Shown here: in pieces, positions 14,625 to 21,997 of the stretch
How the letters are laid out: every line of letters starts with the position of its first letter
How positions within the stretch are numbered: position 1 is the first letter of the stretch
Source of the DNA: CAYQTL01 sp964420405
GTDB taxonomy: Bacteria > Acidobacteriota > Thermoanaerobaculia > Thermoanaerobaculales > Sulfomarinibacteraceae
Assembly (NCBI GenBank): GCA_964420405.1
Contig: CAYQTL010000052.1
Location: 1-34,050, forward strand
Direction of reading: 5' to 3'
Length of the DNA stretch: 34,050 nt
Translations under genes and position numbers: made by a program
The notes under the pieces: model-generated
Databases searched by the model: none
Seen by the model: only the letters and a program-made list of their open reading frames with translations
What the model was told of the DNA's origin: nothing

Positions 14625-15383
14625 CTAGACAGGGTTCGGGAGGTCGAGGAACACCACGTCGAGGCCGTGACGTTCGGCGAGCCACCGTCCGAGCGCCTGG
14701 ACCCCGAACCGCTCGGTGGCGTAGTGGCCGGCGGACACGTAGTGGACGCCGTCCTCGGCGGCCTGGTGCATCACCCACTCGGAGACCTCGCCGGTGATGT
14801 AGGCGTCGAGCCCGGCGGCCACCGCTTGGTGGTACTCCTTCTGGGCGCCGCCGGTGACGATCCCGACCGAGGACACGAGCCTGCGGTCGCCCTCGAACAC
14901 GAGCGGGTCGCGGTCGCACACCGCGGCGACGGCGGCGAACAGCTCGTCGGCCTCCACCGGCTCCCGGAACACGCCGCACACCCCGACGGACTGGCCGTGA
15001 TGGTCGCCGAAGGGCTCCAGCTCGCCGAGGCCGAGGCGCCGCGCGAGCTGGGCGGCGTTGCCGAGCTCGGGGTGCCGGTCGAGCGGGAGATGGTAGGCGA
15101 TGAGGGACATCCGGTTCTCGAGCAGGAGCCGCACCCGCTCGCGGAACGAGCCGAGGATGCGGGGCGGGCCCGAGCCGTTCCAGAGGATCCCGTGGTGGAC
15201 GAGGATCGCGTCGGCCTCGTGGTCGACGGCGCGCAGGAACAGGGCGCGGGATGCCGACACCGCCGACACGACCCGCCGGACCTCGTCGCGGCCCTCCACC
15301 TGGAGGCCGTTGGGGCAGTAGTCCTGGGTGCCCTCCGCCTCGAGCAGCTCGTCGAGCTCCGCCACCAGCCGCATCAGCTCCAT
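14625..15383 (-). CDS. NIF3-like dinuclear metal centre protein (GTP cyclohydrolase I type 2 family)
   Basis: A 252-residue protein of standard NIF3 length. It opens with LVAELDELLEAEGTQDYCPNG and then GLQVEG, as in the family. Metal ligands are visible: HHGILW (His63, His64) near the N-terminus and HYATE (His220, Glu224) near the C-terminus. Members form hexameric rings with two metals per subunit; the physiological substrate is debated. ATG 15383 is preferred because TACCAT lies exactly 6 nt upstream. An in-frame extension to 15563 is low complexity and lacks start signals. It converges with the TPR-like gene. Confidence 0.88.
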   Translation of the reverse strand: MELMRLVAELDELLEAEGTQDYCPNGLQVEGRDEVRRVVSAVSASRALFLRAVDHEADAILVHHGILWNGSGPPRILGSFRERVRLLLENRMSLIAYHLPLDRHPELGNAAQLARRLGLGELEPFGDHHGQSVGVCGVFREPVEADELFAAVAAVCDRDPLVFEGDRRLVSSVGIVTGGAQKEYHQAVAAGLDAYITGEVSEWVMHQAAEDGVHYVSAGHYATERFGVQALGRWLAERHGLDVVFLDLPNPV

Positions 15384-15389
15384 GGCCGT

Positions 15390-15395
15390 ATGGTA
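15390..15395 (-). promoter_or_regulatory. -10 element of the NIF3-like gene
   Basis: TACCAT on the minus strand is followed by exactly 6 nt (ACGGCC) and ATG 15383, with no Shine-Dalgarno. Predicted leaderless start. Confidence 0.5.
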
Positions 15396-15708
15396 CCAGC
15401 CGGCGCCGACGAGGGAAGGTCGGCCGGAGGCGACCTGCGCGGGCAGGGGAACGAGGTCGGAAGCGGTGACGGTGGAACGGGGGGGATCGGGTCGCACCGC
15501 GGAGTCGGCCGGTCTGGTCCCGGAGGTGGGCACCGAGTCGCTGGTGACGCCCCGATCCACCACCGCAGCCGGCGGCCGTCGCGACCGTCAGACGTGCGCA
15601 CCCGTCCACCTTCACACCACCCGCGCATCCCGTGTGTGCGCCTCAGCAGGGGCCTCGCCCCATGAACTGGTGGTGTCCTCCGGTCGGACGGGCGATGTGC
15701 GGCCGCCG

Positions 15709-15714
15709 TACAAT
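15709..15714 (+). promoter_or_regulatory. -10 element of the BMP-family lipoprotein gene
   Basis: TACAAT, a 5/6 match to the consensus TATAAT, is followed by CAGGCG (6 nt) and ATG 15721. No Shine-Dalgarno lies between them. Predicted leaderless start. Confidence 0.6.
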
Positions 15715-15720
15715 CAGGCG

Positions 15721-16680
15721 ATGGTCCGGACGGGCGGTGCCCGACGTACGGTGGCGGTGGCGCTTCTCGTGGCCGCCGCGACGGCCGCCTGCCGGCGCGA
15801 GCCGCCGCCAGCGCCGCCGCCGGAGCTGACGGTCCGGATGCTGACGTCGTCATCGGTTTCCGGCCGCTGGGAGCGGGCGGCCGAGCGCGGGCTCGGGCGC
15901 ATCGCCGCCGAGCTGGATGCCGATGTCGCGCGCCTGCGCGCCGGCAGCGGCGCCGCCCGTCGCGAGCTGCTGGAGCGCCAGGGCCGGGCCGGCGTCGACC
16001 TGGTCTTCTGCATCGGCGGTGATTTCGAGCGGCTGGTCTACACCGACGCCCCGGCGTTCCCGGACACCCGTTTCGTGATCGTGCCGGGCCGCGCCCACGA
16101 CGGCAACGTGGCGAGCATCGACGTCCTGCCCGCCGGTTCGGGGTACGTGGCCGGAGCCGCGTCGGCGGCCCTCGCCGCCGATGCCCGGGTCGGCGTCCTG
16201 CGGGGTCCGGGAGGGCCCTGGCTGGAGGCGGTGGAGGAGGGCTTCGCCCGCGGTGTGGAGGAGGCGACGGGCGAAGCTCCGGTCGTCGCCCAGATGGCCG
16301 GCGGGCCGTGGGTGCTGCGGCGCGCAGGCGTCGCCGTCGCGCTGCTCGCCACGGACCACGTCGACCGCCGCGTGCTGGCGGAGGCCCACGACGCCGGCCT
16401 CCGGCTGGTCGCTCTCGACCCCGCACTGCTCGGCGCCGACGAGATGGTCGTGGCGGTGATCGAGGTCGACCTCGCCGAGGCGATGATCCGGGTCGCACGC
16501 GAGGTCCACGATCGGGCGTTCCGAGGGCAGGTCTACGCCTTCGACCTCGGCTCCGGGGTGCTGAACGTGCACCTCGACCCCGGGATCGCGCGGCTCCATC
16601 CGGAGGCGGTCGAGGCGCTCGAGGCCGCCCGCGCCGCCGTCACCGCCGGCTACGTCGAGGTCGAGGGTCTCGGCATGTGA
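15721..16680 (+). CDS. BMP/PnrA-family substrate-binding lipoprotein
   Basis: A 319-residue lipoprotein. The signal peptide ends in a lipobox-like TAAC (Cys24), followed by a Pro-rich linker. The body follows the basic membrane protein/PnrA periplasmic-binding fold (PF02608 type): GVDLVFCIGGDFERLV, AFPDTRFVIVPG, GYVAGAASAALAADARVG and an IEVDLAEAMIRVA helix near the end. Family members bind nucleosides or similar ligands for ABC import. Here no permease or ATPase gene is adjacent, so it may act as an orphan binding protein or sensor. It begins at ATG 15721, 6 nt after TACAAT. Confidence 0.8.
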   Translation: MVRTGGARRTVAVALLVAAATAACRREPPPAPPPELTVRMLTSSSVSGRWERAAERGLGRIAAELDADVARLRAGSGAARRELLERQGRAGVDLVFCIGGDFERLVYTDAPAFPDTRFVIVPGRAHDGNVASIDVLPAGSGYVAGAASAALAADARVGVLRGPGGPWLEAVEEGFARGVEEATGEAPVVAQMAGGPWVLRRAGVAVALLATDHVDRRVLAEAHDAGLRLVALDPALLGADEMVVAVIEVDLAEAMIRVAREVHDRAFRGQVYAFDLGSGVLNVHLDPGIARLHPEAVEALEAARAAVTAGYVEVEGLGM

Positions 16681-16961
16681 TCCCGGAGTGCCTCGCGGCC
16701 GGCACCCGCTCCCACGAGGACTCCGATCCGGGACCCGATGTCGAACCCGAACCCGGCGAGATCGTGGCCGGCCTCGTCCGCGTCCGATGCGGGGGCGGCG
16801 ACGGCGTCAGACCGAAGCGTCAAGGATCGCGACCGATGATTGCTGCGGCGGCGGTGGCGACGGGCGCCGCCGAGGACGCCACCGCCGCTGCCGCAGCATC
16901 GGGTCCGGGATCGGGATCGTGAAGCCCGTCGCCGCGTTGAGAACGGCACGGGCGACCCGGG
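16681..16961. other. Intergenic region between convergent genes, with large hairpin and short hexamer array
   Basis: 281 bp with no supported gene. It contains the long imperfect hairpin 16841-16898 and a short GGGTCC/GGGATC/GGGATC run at 16901-16920. Confidence 0.55.
16841..16898. terminator. Long imperfect inverted repeat between convergent genes
   Basis: A 19-nt left arm (16841-16859) pairs with a 22-nt right arm (16877-16898), apart from a single 3-nt bulge, around a 17-nt loop. It lies between the convergent BMP lipoprotein and DUF480 genes. It could act as a bidirectional terminator or as a small structured RNA element. Confidence 0.5.
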
Positions 16962-17585
16962 CTACCCGGTGAGCTCCCGCAGCCGGCGCTCGAGCTGCGT
17001 GACGCGGGCCTCGAGCTCGGCGACCCGGTCGGCGAGGCCGCTCCGGGCGGCCGGCTCGGGCACCGCCGGTGCGGCGGGCGCCTCGTCGGGCGGGCCCCCG
17101 ACCAGGTGCGCCCAGCGGGCCTCCTTCTGACCCGGACGGCGCTCGAGCTGGACCACCAGCGGGTCCTCGCCCACGGCGAGCCCCAGCAGCGTCTCCTCCA
17201 CGGCCAGGGTCGACGGGAACGGATGCATGCGGTCGGTGCGGGTACGCAGCTCACCCGGCGTCTGGGGACCCCGCAGGAGCAGGACGGTGATCACCGCCTT
17301 GGCGGCCGGCTCGAGCTCCCAGCGGCGGTCCACCGAGTGACGCCAGCGCTCGGTGCGGGCGCCACTGGAGGGCCATACCATGACGTCCTCGTGGAGCCGG
17401 TCGAGGGCGTTGGCGACGTCCGCCGGCGCCAGGTCCATCACCGGATCCCGGTTCGATCGCTGGTTGCACGCGGCCACGAGGGCGTTCAGGGTGAGAGGGT
17501 ACTGGTCCGGGGTGGTCTGCTCCTTCTCGAGCAGGGCGCCGAGCACCCGGATCTCGACCGGGTCGAGGGTTCGGGGCAGCCGCAT
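16962..17585 (-). CDS. DUF480 (YceH-like) winged-helix protein
   Basis: A 207-residue protein. The N-terminus LDPVEIRVLGALLEKEQTTP, then YPLTLNALVAACNQRSNRDP, is the diagnostic DUF480/YceH opening. These proteins consist of two tandem winged-helix domains and are presumed DNA-binding, but no target is known. TPGELRTRTDRMHPF marks the second domain. A C-terminal coiled coil (LADRVAELEARVTQLERRL, ~185-203) follows a Pro/Ala linker and should mediate oligomerisation. ATG 17585 is preceded by GGAGGGAACC, so unlike many genes here it has a Shine-Dalgarno and therefore a leader. Confidence 0.9.
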   Translation of the reverse strand: MRLPRTLDPVEIRVLGALLEKEQTTPDQYPLTLNALVAACNQRSNRDPVMDLAPADVANALDRLHEDVMVWPSSGARTERWRHSVDRRWELEPAAKAVITVLLLRGPQTPGELRTRTDRMHPFPSTLAVEETLLGLAVGEDPLVVQLERRPGQKEARWAHLVGGPPDEAPAAPAVPEPAARSGLADRVAELEARVTQLERRLRELTG

Positions 17586-17984
17586 GGTTCCCTCCGGCCG
17601 CCGACGGGCGGCGTCCCAGGATGCCACGGAAACCGGCCGTCGTCCGACGCCCTCCGGCGGTCCGGAGGGTGGGAAGCCGTGGTCCAGGCAGCGGCCCTCG
17701 TGACGCAGGCGGTCGAGACGCGGGTTCGGACAGTGGGAACGTGGCGGGGCCACGCTCACCGGACATGTGGACGACCGGTGCCCGCCCGGTTGGAGTGCTC
17801 GTGCGGGTGTCGGTCGTGGGCACGGGGACGGTCGCGGCGGAGGAGCGGCGGTCGCTGACGCTGCTGGCGACCCCGGGGACCGGCGGGCGGCTGGAGACGG
17901 CGGCCGGCCGGACGGCCGCGGAGCTGGCGCGGCCGCACCCGGCGGTGGTGGGCAGCCGCGAGTACTCCCGGTGTCGGGAGGGGA
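17586..17984. other. Intergenic region; possible gene relic on the plus strand
   Basis: 399 bp between DUF480 and DUF924 genes, both on the minus strand. A plus-strand frame from ATG 17765 runs through GVLVRVSVVGTGTVAAEERR with almost every third codon base G or C, then enters DUF924 antisense and stops at 18088. I recognise no homologue, there is no Shine-Dalgarno or -10 at the ATG, and the tail is low complexity. A degraded gene fragment is possible but not shown. Confidence 0.4.
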
Positions 17985-18602
17985 TCAGAACCCCGCGCCG
18001 GGCTCGGCGAGGTAGGCGCGCTCGGGGTCGGTGGACTCGCGACCGAGGATCGCGTTGCGATGGGGGAATCGGCCGAAGCGGGCGATGACGTCGCGGTGGG
18101 CGACGGCGTAGGCCGTGAACCCCTCGAAGGTCCCGCGCCATGCCGCCGGCACCGACGCTTCGAGTGCCCGGAACCGCTCCACCGCCTCCTCCTGGTCGGC
18201 GAGGGTCTCCGAGTGCTCGAGCGGGAGCAGCAGGAAGAGCTGCTCGATCGGCCGCAGCTGGCGCTCGTAGCGTCGCGCGAGGGCGGCGCGGGTCAGGGCG
18301 CGGGCCGTCCGATCGGTGGCGAAGGCGCGCGGCGTGCCCCGGTGGACCATGCGGGGAAGCTGGTCGAGCAGCAGGACCAGCGCCAGCAGACCTCGGGGAG
18401 TGTCTGCCCAGCCGTCGAGATCGCCTGCCGCGGCGCGCGCGGCGAGGGCGCCGAACCGCTCGCGCACCTCGCGATCGGTGGCGGCGTCGTGCTTCCACCA
18501 CAGGCTCGACTGCTCGGCGGCGACCACGGCGTCGTCGTCGCCGTCGCCGAACCAGAACGACAGCAGCTCCTCGACCTGCGGGTCCGATGGCGTTTGTTCC
18601 AT
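17985..18602 (-). CDS. DUF924 family protein
   Basis: A 205-residue soluble helical protein. The family opening VEELLSFWFGDGD and SSLWWKHDAATD, the core RGLLALVLLLDQLPRMVHRGTP with a conserved LDQLPR, and the ending FGRFPHRNAILGR all match DUF924 (PF06041), a TPR-like helical fold of unknown function. The start is taken at ATG 18602. An in-frame ATG at 18629 would add nine residues, and neither has a strong Shine-Dalgarno. The gene is divergent from the AAA+ loader gene. Confidence 0.88.
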   Translation of the reverse strand: MEQTPSDPQVEELLSFWFGDGDDDAVVAAEQSSLWWKHDAATDREVRERFGALAARAAAGDLDGWADTPRGLLALVLLLDQLPRMVHRGTPRAFATDRTARALTRAALARRYERQLRPIEQLFLLLPLEHSETLADQEEAVERFRALEASVPAAWRGTFEGFTAYAVAHRDVIARFGRFPHRNAILGRESTDPERAYLAEPGAGF

Positions 18603-18676
18603 GGAAGCTCGAACGTCGGATCGCCGCATGCCGTTCCCGGTGCGGCGCAGGTCACGTTCCGGTCGGGGGGTGGGCC

Positions 18677-18682
18677 TATACT
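18677..18682 (+). promoter_or_regulatory. -10 element of the DnaC-like gene
   Basis: TATACT, a 5/6 consensus match, is flanked by GGCC on both sides (GGCC-TATACT-GGCC, a small dyad) and is followed by exactly 6 nt to the ATG at 18689. No Shine-Dalgarno. Predicted leaderless start of the loader-SpoIID operon. Confidence 0.6.
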
Positions 18683-18688
18683 GGCCTC

Positions 18689-19489
18689 ATGGTCGACGGC
18701 GTCGAGACTGCTGGGGAAGCGACCGACGAGCACGTCTGCGAGCGCTGCCGGGGGACCGGTTGGGTGCTGACAGTGGGCGAGGACGGCACCGAGCTGGTGC
18801 GGCGGTGCGGCTGCACCGCCGGCGACCGCCGCGAGCGGGCGCTGGAGCTGGCGGGGATTCCGGCCCGCTACCGGCACTGCTCGCTGGAGTCGTTCGAGGT
18901 CGACTGGCAGGGCACCGACCCGGCCGGCCGGCCGACAGACCCGTCGCTCAAGAAGGCCTACCGTGCGGTGCGGGAGTTCGTGGACACCTACCCGGTGACC
19001 GACAAGGGTCTGCTGCTGATGGGTCCGGTGGGCACCGGCAAGACCCACCTGGCGGTGGCCGCCATGCAGGAGATCGTGCGCACCAAGAGACCGCCGGTGC
19101 GAGCGCGGTTCGCCGACTTCACCTCGCTGGTGCTCGAGATCCAGATGACGTTCGACGGCTCGGGCTCGAGCCGCGAGATCCTGGCGCCGCTCGTCGCCGC
19201 CGACCTGCTGGTGCTCGACGAGCTCGGGGCCGGCAAGACGACGCCGTGGGTGATGGACCTGCTGTACTACCTGGTGAACACCCGCTACCTCGAAGGTCGC
19301 CACTGCATCTTCACCACCAACTTCGTCGACCCGACCGACCGGGCGACGGCCCACCAGGAGTTTCTCGCCGACCGCGTGTCCCAGCGGATCCGGTCGCGCC
19401 TGTTCGAGATGTGTCGCAAGGTCGAGCTGCGCGGCGCCGATTTCCGCAAGGCCCGGTTCGGCGATCCCCGGTACGAACGCAATGCGTAG
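18689..19489 (+). CDS. DnaC/IstB-like AAA+ ATPase with N-terminal zinc motif
   Basis: A 266-residue protein of the DnaC/DnaI helicase-loader type. An N-terminal zinc motif (CERC at 17-20 and CGC at 40-42) precedes an ATPase domain. That domain has Walker A MGPVGTGKTH (111-120), Walker B LLVLDELG (173-180) and a sensor-like IFTTNF. The arrangement Zn-ribbon plus AAA+ resembles DnaI and phage or chromosomal DnaC relatives. No transposase is adjacent, which argues against an IstB transposition helper. A chromosomal helicase-loading role is plausible but unproven. Its stop overlaps the start of the SpoIID lipoprotein gene by 8 bp, so the two are co-translated. Confidence 0.85.
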   Translation: MVDGVETAGEATDEHVCERCRGTGWVLTVGEDGTELVRRCGCTAGDRRERALELAGIPARYRHCSLESFEVDWQGTDPAGRPTDPSLKKAYRAVREFVDTYPVTDKGLLLMGPVGTGKTHLAVAAMQEIVRTKRPPVRARFADFTSLVLEIQMTFDGSGSSREILAPLVAADLLVLDELGAGKTTPWVMDLLYYLVNTRYLEGRHCIFTTNFVDPTDRATAHQEFLADRVSQRIRSRLFEMCRKVELRGADFRKARFGDPRYERNA

Positions 19490-21593
19490 GGTGGTGCCGG
19501 TCCTGCTGGCCGTGGCGCTCGGCGGGTGTGCGTCGGCGCCAGCGCCGCCGCCCTCCACGGCGCCTGCAACGACGCCCCCGCCGCCGGCGATGCCGACGCC
19601 CGCACCGTCGCGGCCGGATCTCCTCCCGCCGCCGGCCCCGACCCCGCTCCCGGCACCGTCGCCATCCTCGGATCTCGCGCCGCCACGGGTCCGGATCATG
19701 CTGACGCGCTCCCGCGAGCCGGTCGACCTGCCCCAGCCGCAGCGCGCCTGGCGGGTGGAAGGCGACGGCGTCGACCGGTGGCTGTTCGGTCCGCTGCGGG
19801 TGGACGTCGAGCGGGACTCGGTATGGCAGGTGGGTGCGTTCCGGGACGAGCCGACGGCTTCGGAGGTGGCGTATCGCCTGACCGCCGCACTGGGATCCGA
19901 CGCCACGGTGTGGCGCGAGCGGGCCGCGGACGGGCTGGTGCGGGTGCGCGTCCGCTGGGCCGACGTCGCGCCGGCGGATCCGCGCGGCGCGCTGGCCGCG
20001 GCCGGCCACCCCGACGCGATCGAGGTGGCGGGCGACGCGGAGGTGAGGGTCGAGGGATCGGGGCAGCCGGTCGTCGCCGACGGCGAGCTGGTGCTGGAGC
20101 CCGCCGACCCCTGGCCGGTGGCGGTCGACGACCTGCGGGTGCGCGGCCGGCTTCGGGTCCGCGTCGGGACCGACGGCAGCCTGCTCGTGATCAACGAGCT
20201 CAACCTGGAGAGCTACCTCCGGGGCGTGGTGCCGGTCGAGATGGGCCCGGTGGTGTTCCCGGAGCTCGAGGCGCTCAAGGCGCAGGCGGTGGCGGCGCGG
20301 ACCTACGCGGTCGCGCACCTTGGCGACCACGACGACGAGGGCTACGACCTGTGCGCGACCCCGGCCTGTCAGGCGTACCGGGGGGTCGCGGCGGAGCATC
20401 CGCTGTCCGACCGGGCCGTGCGCGAGAGCGCGGGTCTGGTCGCGACCTTCGCCGGCGAGCCGATCGACGCGATGTACTCATCCACCTGCGGCGGGCACAC
20501 CGAGGACGCGGCGACGCTGTTCCCCGACCGCGCCCAGCCGTACCTGGTGGGAGTGCCGTGCGCGTGGGACCGGGAGCTGGCGATCCGCGGCATGGCCGCC
20601 GAGGGCGGTCCTGCGGTCGGCCCGACCGCGTTCCGGGCGACGGTGGCGGGTGCGGTGCTCGGCATCGCGCCGGTCTCCACAGCAGAGGAGGTCGCCGCCG
20701 CCGTCGGGCGGTGGCTCGGCCGGGCGCAGCCCGGCGCGCCGGACGTGGCGCGGCTGGCGGAGGCCCTGCTGCTGGCGACCGGTCTCGACACGGCGGCCGA
20801 CCGCCTGACGCCGCACGACCGGCCGCTCGACCAGCTCGTGTTCCTGGCCGACCTCTTCGAGGTGGAGCTCGACCCTCCGACCGCAGACACCGCGGCGTGG
20901 TGGCCGGCGGCGGCGGCGCTCGCCGTGCTCGAGCTGCGCGGCGACGTGGCGGTCGATCGCGGCGAGGCGGTTCCCCGGCCGGAGGGCGTGGGGATGTTCC
21001 CGCGCCGCGCCGATCGGTCGCAGCCGCTGCCGCCCGCGGTGCCCCTGTGGGAGCGGTTCGAGGCCACCTACCGTTCCCAGCCGGCCGTCAACGTGCGGCC
21101 GGGGACGGTGCTCGAGCGGTACCGTGTCGGCGACACGGTGGTGGCGTTGGTCGCGGTGCGGTCCGACGGCGACGGCGAGGCCGACCGGCGGTCGGCGTGG
21201 CGGGAGTGGATCCGGGAGCGCGAGTGGGGCCAGCTCGGAGGAGCACTCGGCGTGCCCGACCTCGAGCGGCTGCGGGTCACGGCGAGGGCGGCCAGCGGCC
21301 GGGTCGTCGGCCTCGAGGCGGTCGGCGCCGACGGCGGCACGAGGTCGTTCGCGGGGTTCGACGTGCGGCGGGCGCTCGACCTGCCCGACACGCTGTTCGC
21401 GATGCACGTCCGGACCGCGCCCGACGGCACCCGGTACGTCCGCTTCCTCGGCCGGGGGTGGGGTCACGGCGTCGGCATGTGCCAGCACGGCGCGTACGGC
21501 CTCGCCCGGTCCGGCCGCCGGTTCGACGCCATCCTGAAGCACTACTACACGGGCATCGAGGTCGAGGCGTGGTCGCCGCAGCTCCCGCCCTGA
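19482..21593 (+). CDS. SpoIID/LytB-domain lipoprotein with SPOR-like domain
   Basis: A 703-residue lipoprotein (lipobox LGGC, Cys16) with a ~50-residue Pro-rich linker. A SPOR-like segment lies at ~112-160 (VWQVGAFRDEPTASEVAYRL), typical of binding denuded peptidoglycan glycans. The SpoIID domain starts at ~215 with NLESYLRGVVPVEM (241-254), KAQAVAARTYAVAH, DLCATPACQAYRG and YSSTCGGHTEDA (Cys336). It is completed near the C-terminus by GRGWGHGVGMCQHGAYGLA. A ~220-residue insertion (about 360-580) separates the two SpoIID parts, which is unusual. SpoIID enzymes are lytic transglycosylases acting on stem-less glycans; in a presumed non-sporulating bacterium the role would be cell-wall remodelling. 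The ATG at 19482 overlaps the loader gene stop. Confidence 0.88.
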   Translation: MRRVVPVLLAVALGGCASAPAPPPSTAPATTPPPPAMPTPAPSRPDLLPPPAPTPLPAPSPSSDLAPPRVRIMLTRSREPVDLPQPQRAWRVEGDGVDRWLFGPLRVDVERDSVWQVGAFRDEPTASEVAYRLTAALGSDATVWRERAADGLVRVRVRWADVAPADPRGALAAAGHPDAIEVAGDAEVRVEGSGQPVVADGELVLEPADPWPVAVDDLRVRGRLRVRVGTDGSLLVINELNLESYLRGVVPVEMGPVVFPELEALKAQAVAARTYAVAHLGDHDDEGYDLCATPACQAYRGVAAEHPLSDRAVRESAGLVATFAGEPIDAMYSSTCGGHTEDAATLFPDRAQPYLVGVPCAWDRELAIRGMAAEGGPAVGPTAFRATVAGAVLGIAPVSTAEEVAAAVGRWLGRAQPGAPDVARLAEALLLATGLDTAADRLTPHDRPLDQLVFLADLFEVELDPPTADTAAWWPAAAALAVLELRGDVAVDRGEAVPRPEGVGMFPRRADRSQPLPPAVPLWERFEATYRSQPAVNVRPGTVLERYRVGDTVVALVAVRSDGDGEADRRSAWREWIREREWGQLGGALGVPDLERLRVTARAASGRVVGLEAVGADGGTRSFAGFDVRRALDLPDTLFAMHVRTAPDGTRYVRFLGRGWGHGVGMCQHGAYGLARSGRRFDAILKHYYTGIEVEAWSPQLPP

Positions 21594-21997
21594 GCCGCTG
21601 GATCGCGATCCCGATCCGGTCCCGGTCCCGATCCCGATCCCGATCCCGACGAGATCGTGCCCGACCCCGGCCGCCGCCTCGGCTGCCGCGGACGCGACCC
21701 TGCCCCTGACGCGGACCCTGACGCGGCACGCACGCGGGCGCGGGGCGGCGGCGATCGTGGTCGCCGGGCTCGACCCTGTCGCTGACCCTGTCGCCGCCGC
21801 TGTCCCTGGCGCGGTCGCTGTCGCTCATCGCGAGCCCCGCCATCGTGAACGGGATCGGGATCGGGATCGGACGGAATCGGACGGGGCCGGGGATCAGACG
21901 GGGATCGGGATCGGGATCGGCCGCGGCGCCGTCGCGACTGCCGGAGGCGCATCGCGCGCGGCGGTACAATGACGCGTTACGACGAAGGGAGGCGCCG
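21594..21997. other. 404-bp intergenic region packed with period-6 repeats
   Basis: Contains a CCCGAT-type array at 21601-21650, a CTGACGCGGACC-like stretch at ~21690-21735, and a CTGTCG/CTGACC/CTGTCC hexamer stretch at ~21768-21830. GGGATC-type arrays follow at ~21848-21870 and 21900-21921. CCCGAT-type and GGGATC-type arrays are inverted relative to each other ~250 bp apart and could base-pair. The acyl-CoA dehydrogenase promoter lies at its right end. No gene is supported. Confidence 0.65.
21965..21970 (+). promoter_or_regulatory. -10 element of the acyl-CoA dehydrogenase operon
   Basis: TACAAT lies 27 nt upstream of the GTG start. Transcription starting ~7 nt downstream would give a ~20-nt leader that contains the Shine-Dalgarno GGGAGG (21987-21992). 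This is a leadered counterexample to the leaderless promoters in the window. Confidence 0.55.

Larger units (their letters stand above)
15384..15720. other. Divergent intergenic region NIF3 / BMP lipoprotein
   Basis: 337 bp without a credible gene. It holds the -10 elements of both flanking genes at its ends, one CTTCACAC octamer (15610-15617), and GC-rich sequence between. The open frames spanning it are extensions of neighbouring frames with no start signals. Confidence 0.55.

Noticed and set aside
18689..19489. IstB helper of an IS21-type insertion sequence
   Set aside because: No IstA transposase or terminal inverted repeats flank it. It has an N-terminal zinc motif and is fused by overlap to a SpoIID gene, so it is a chromosomal DnaC-like protein.
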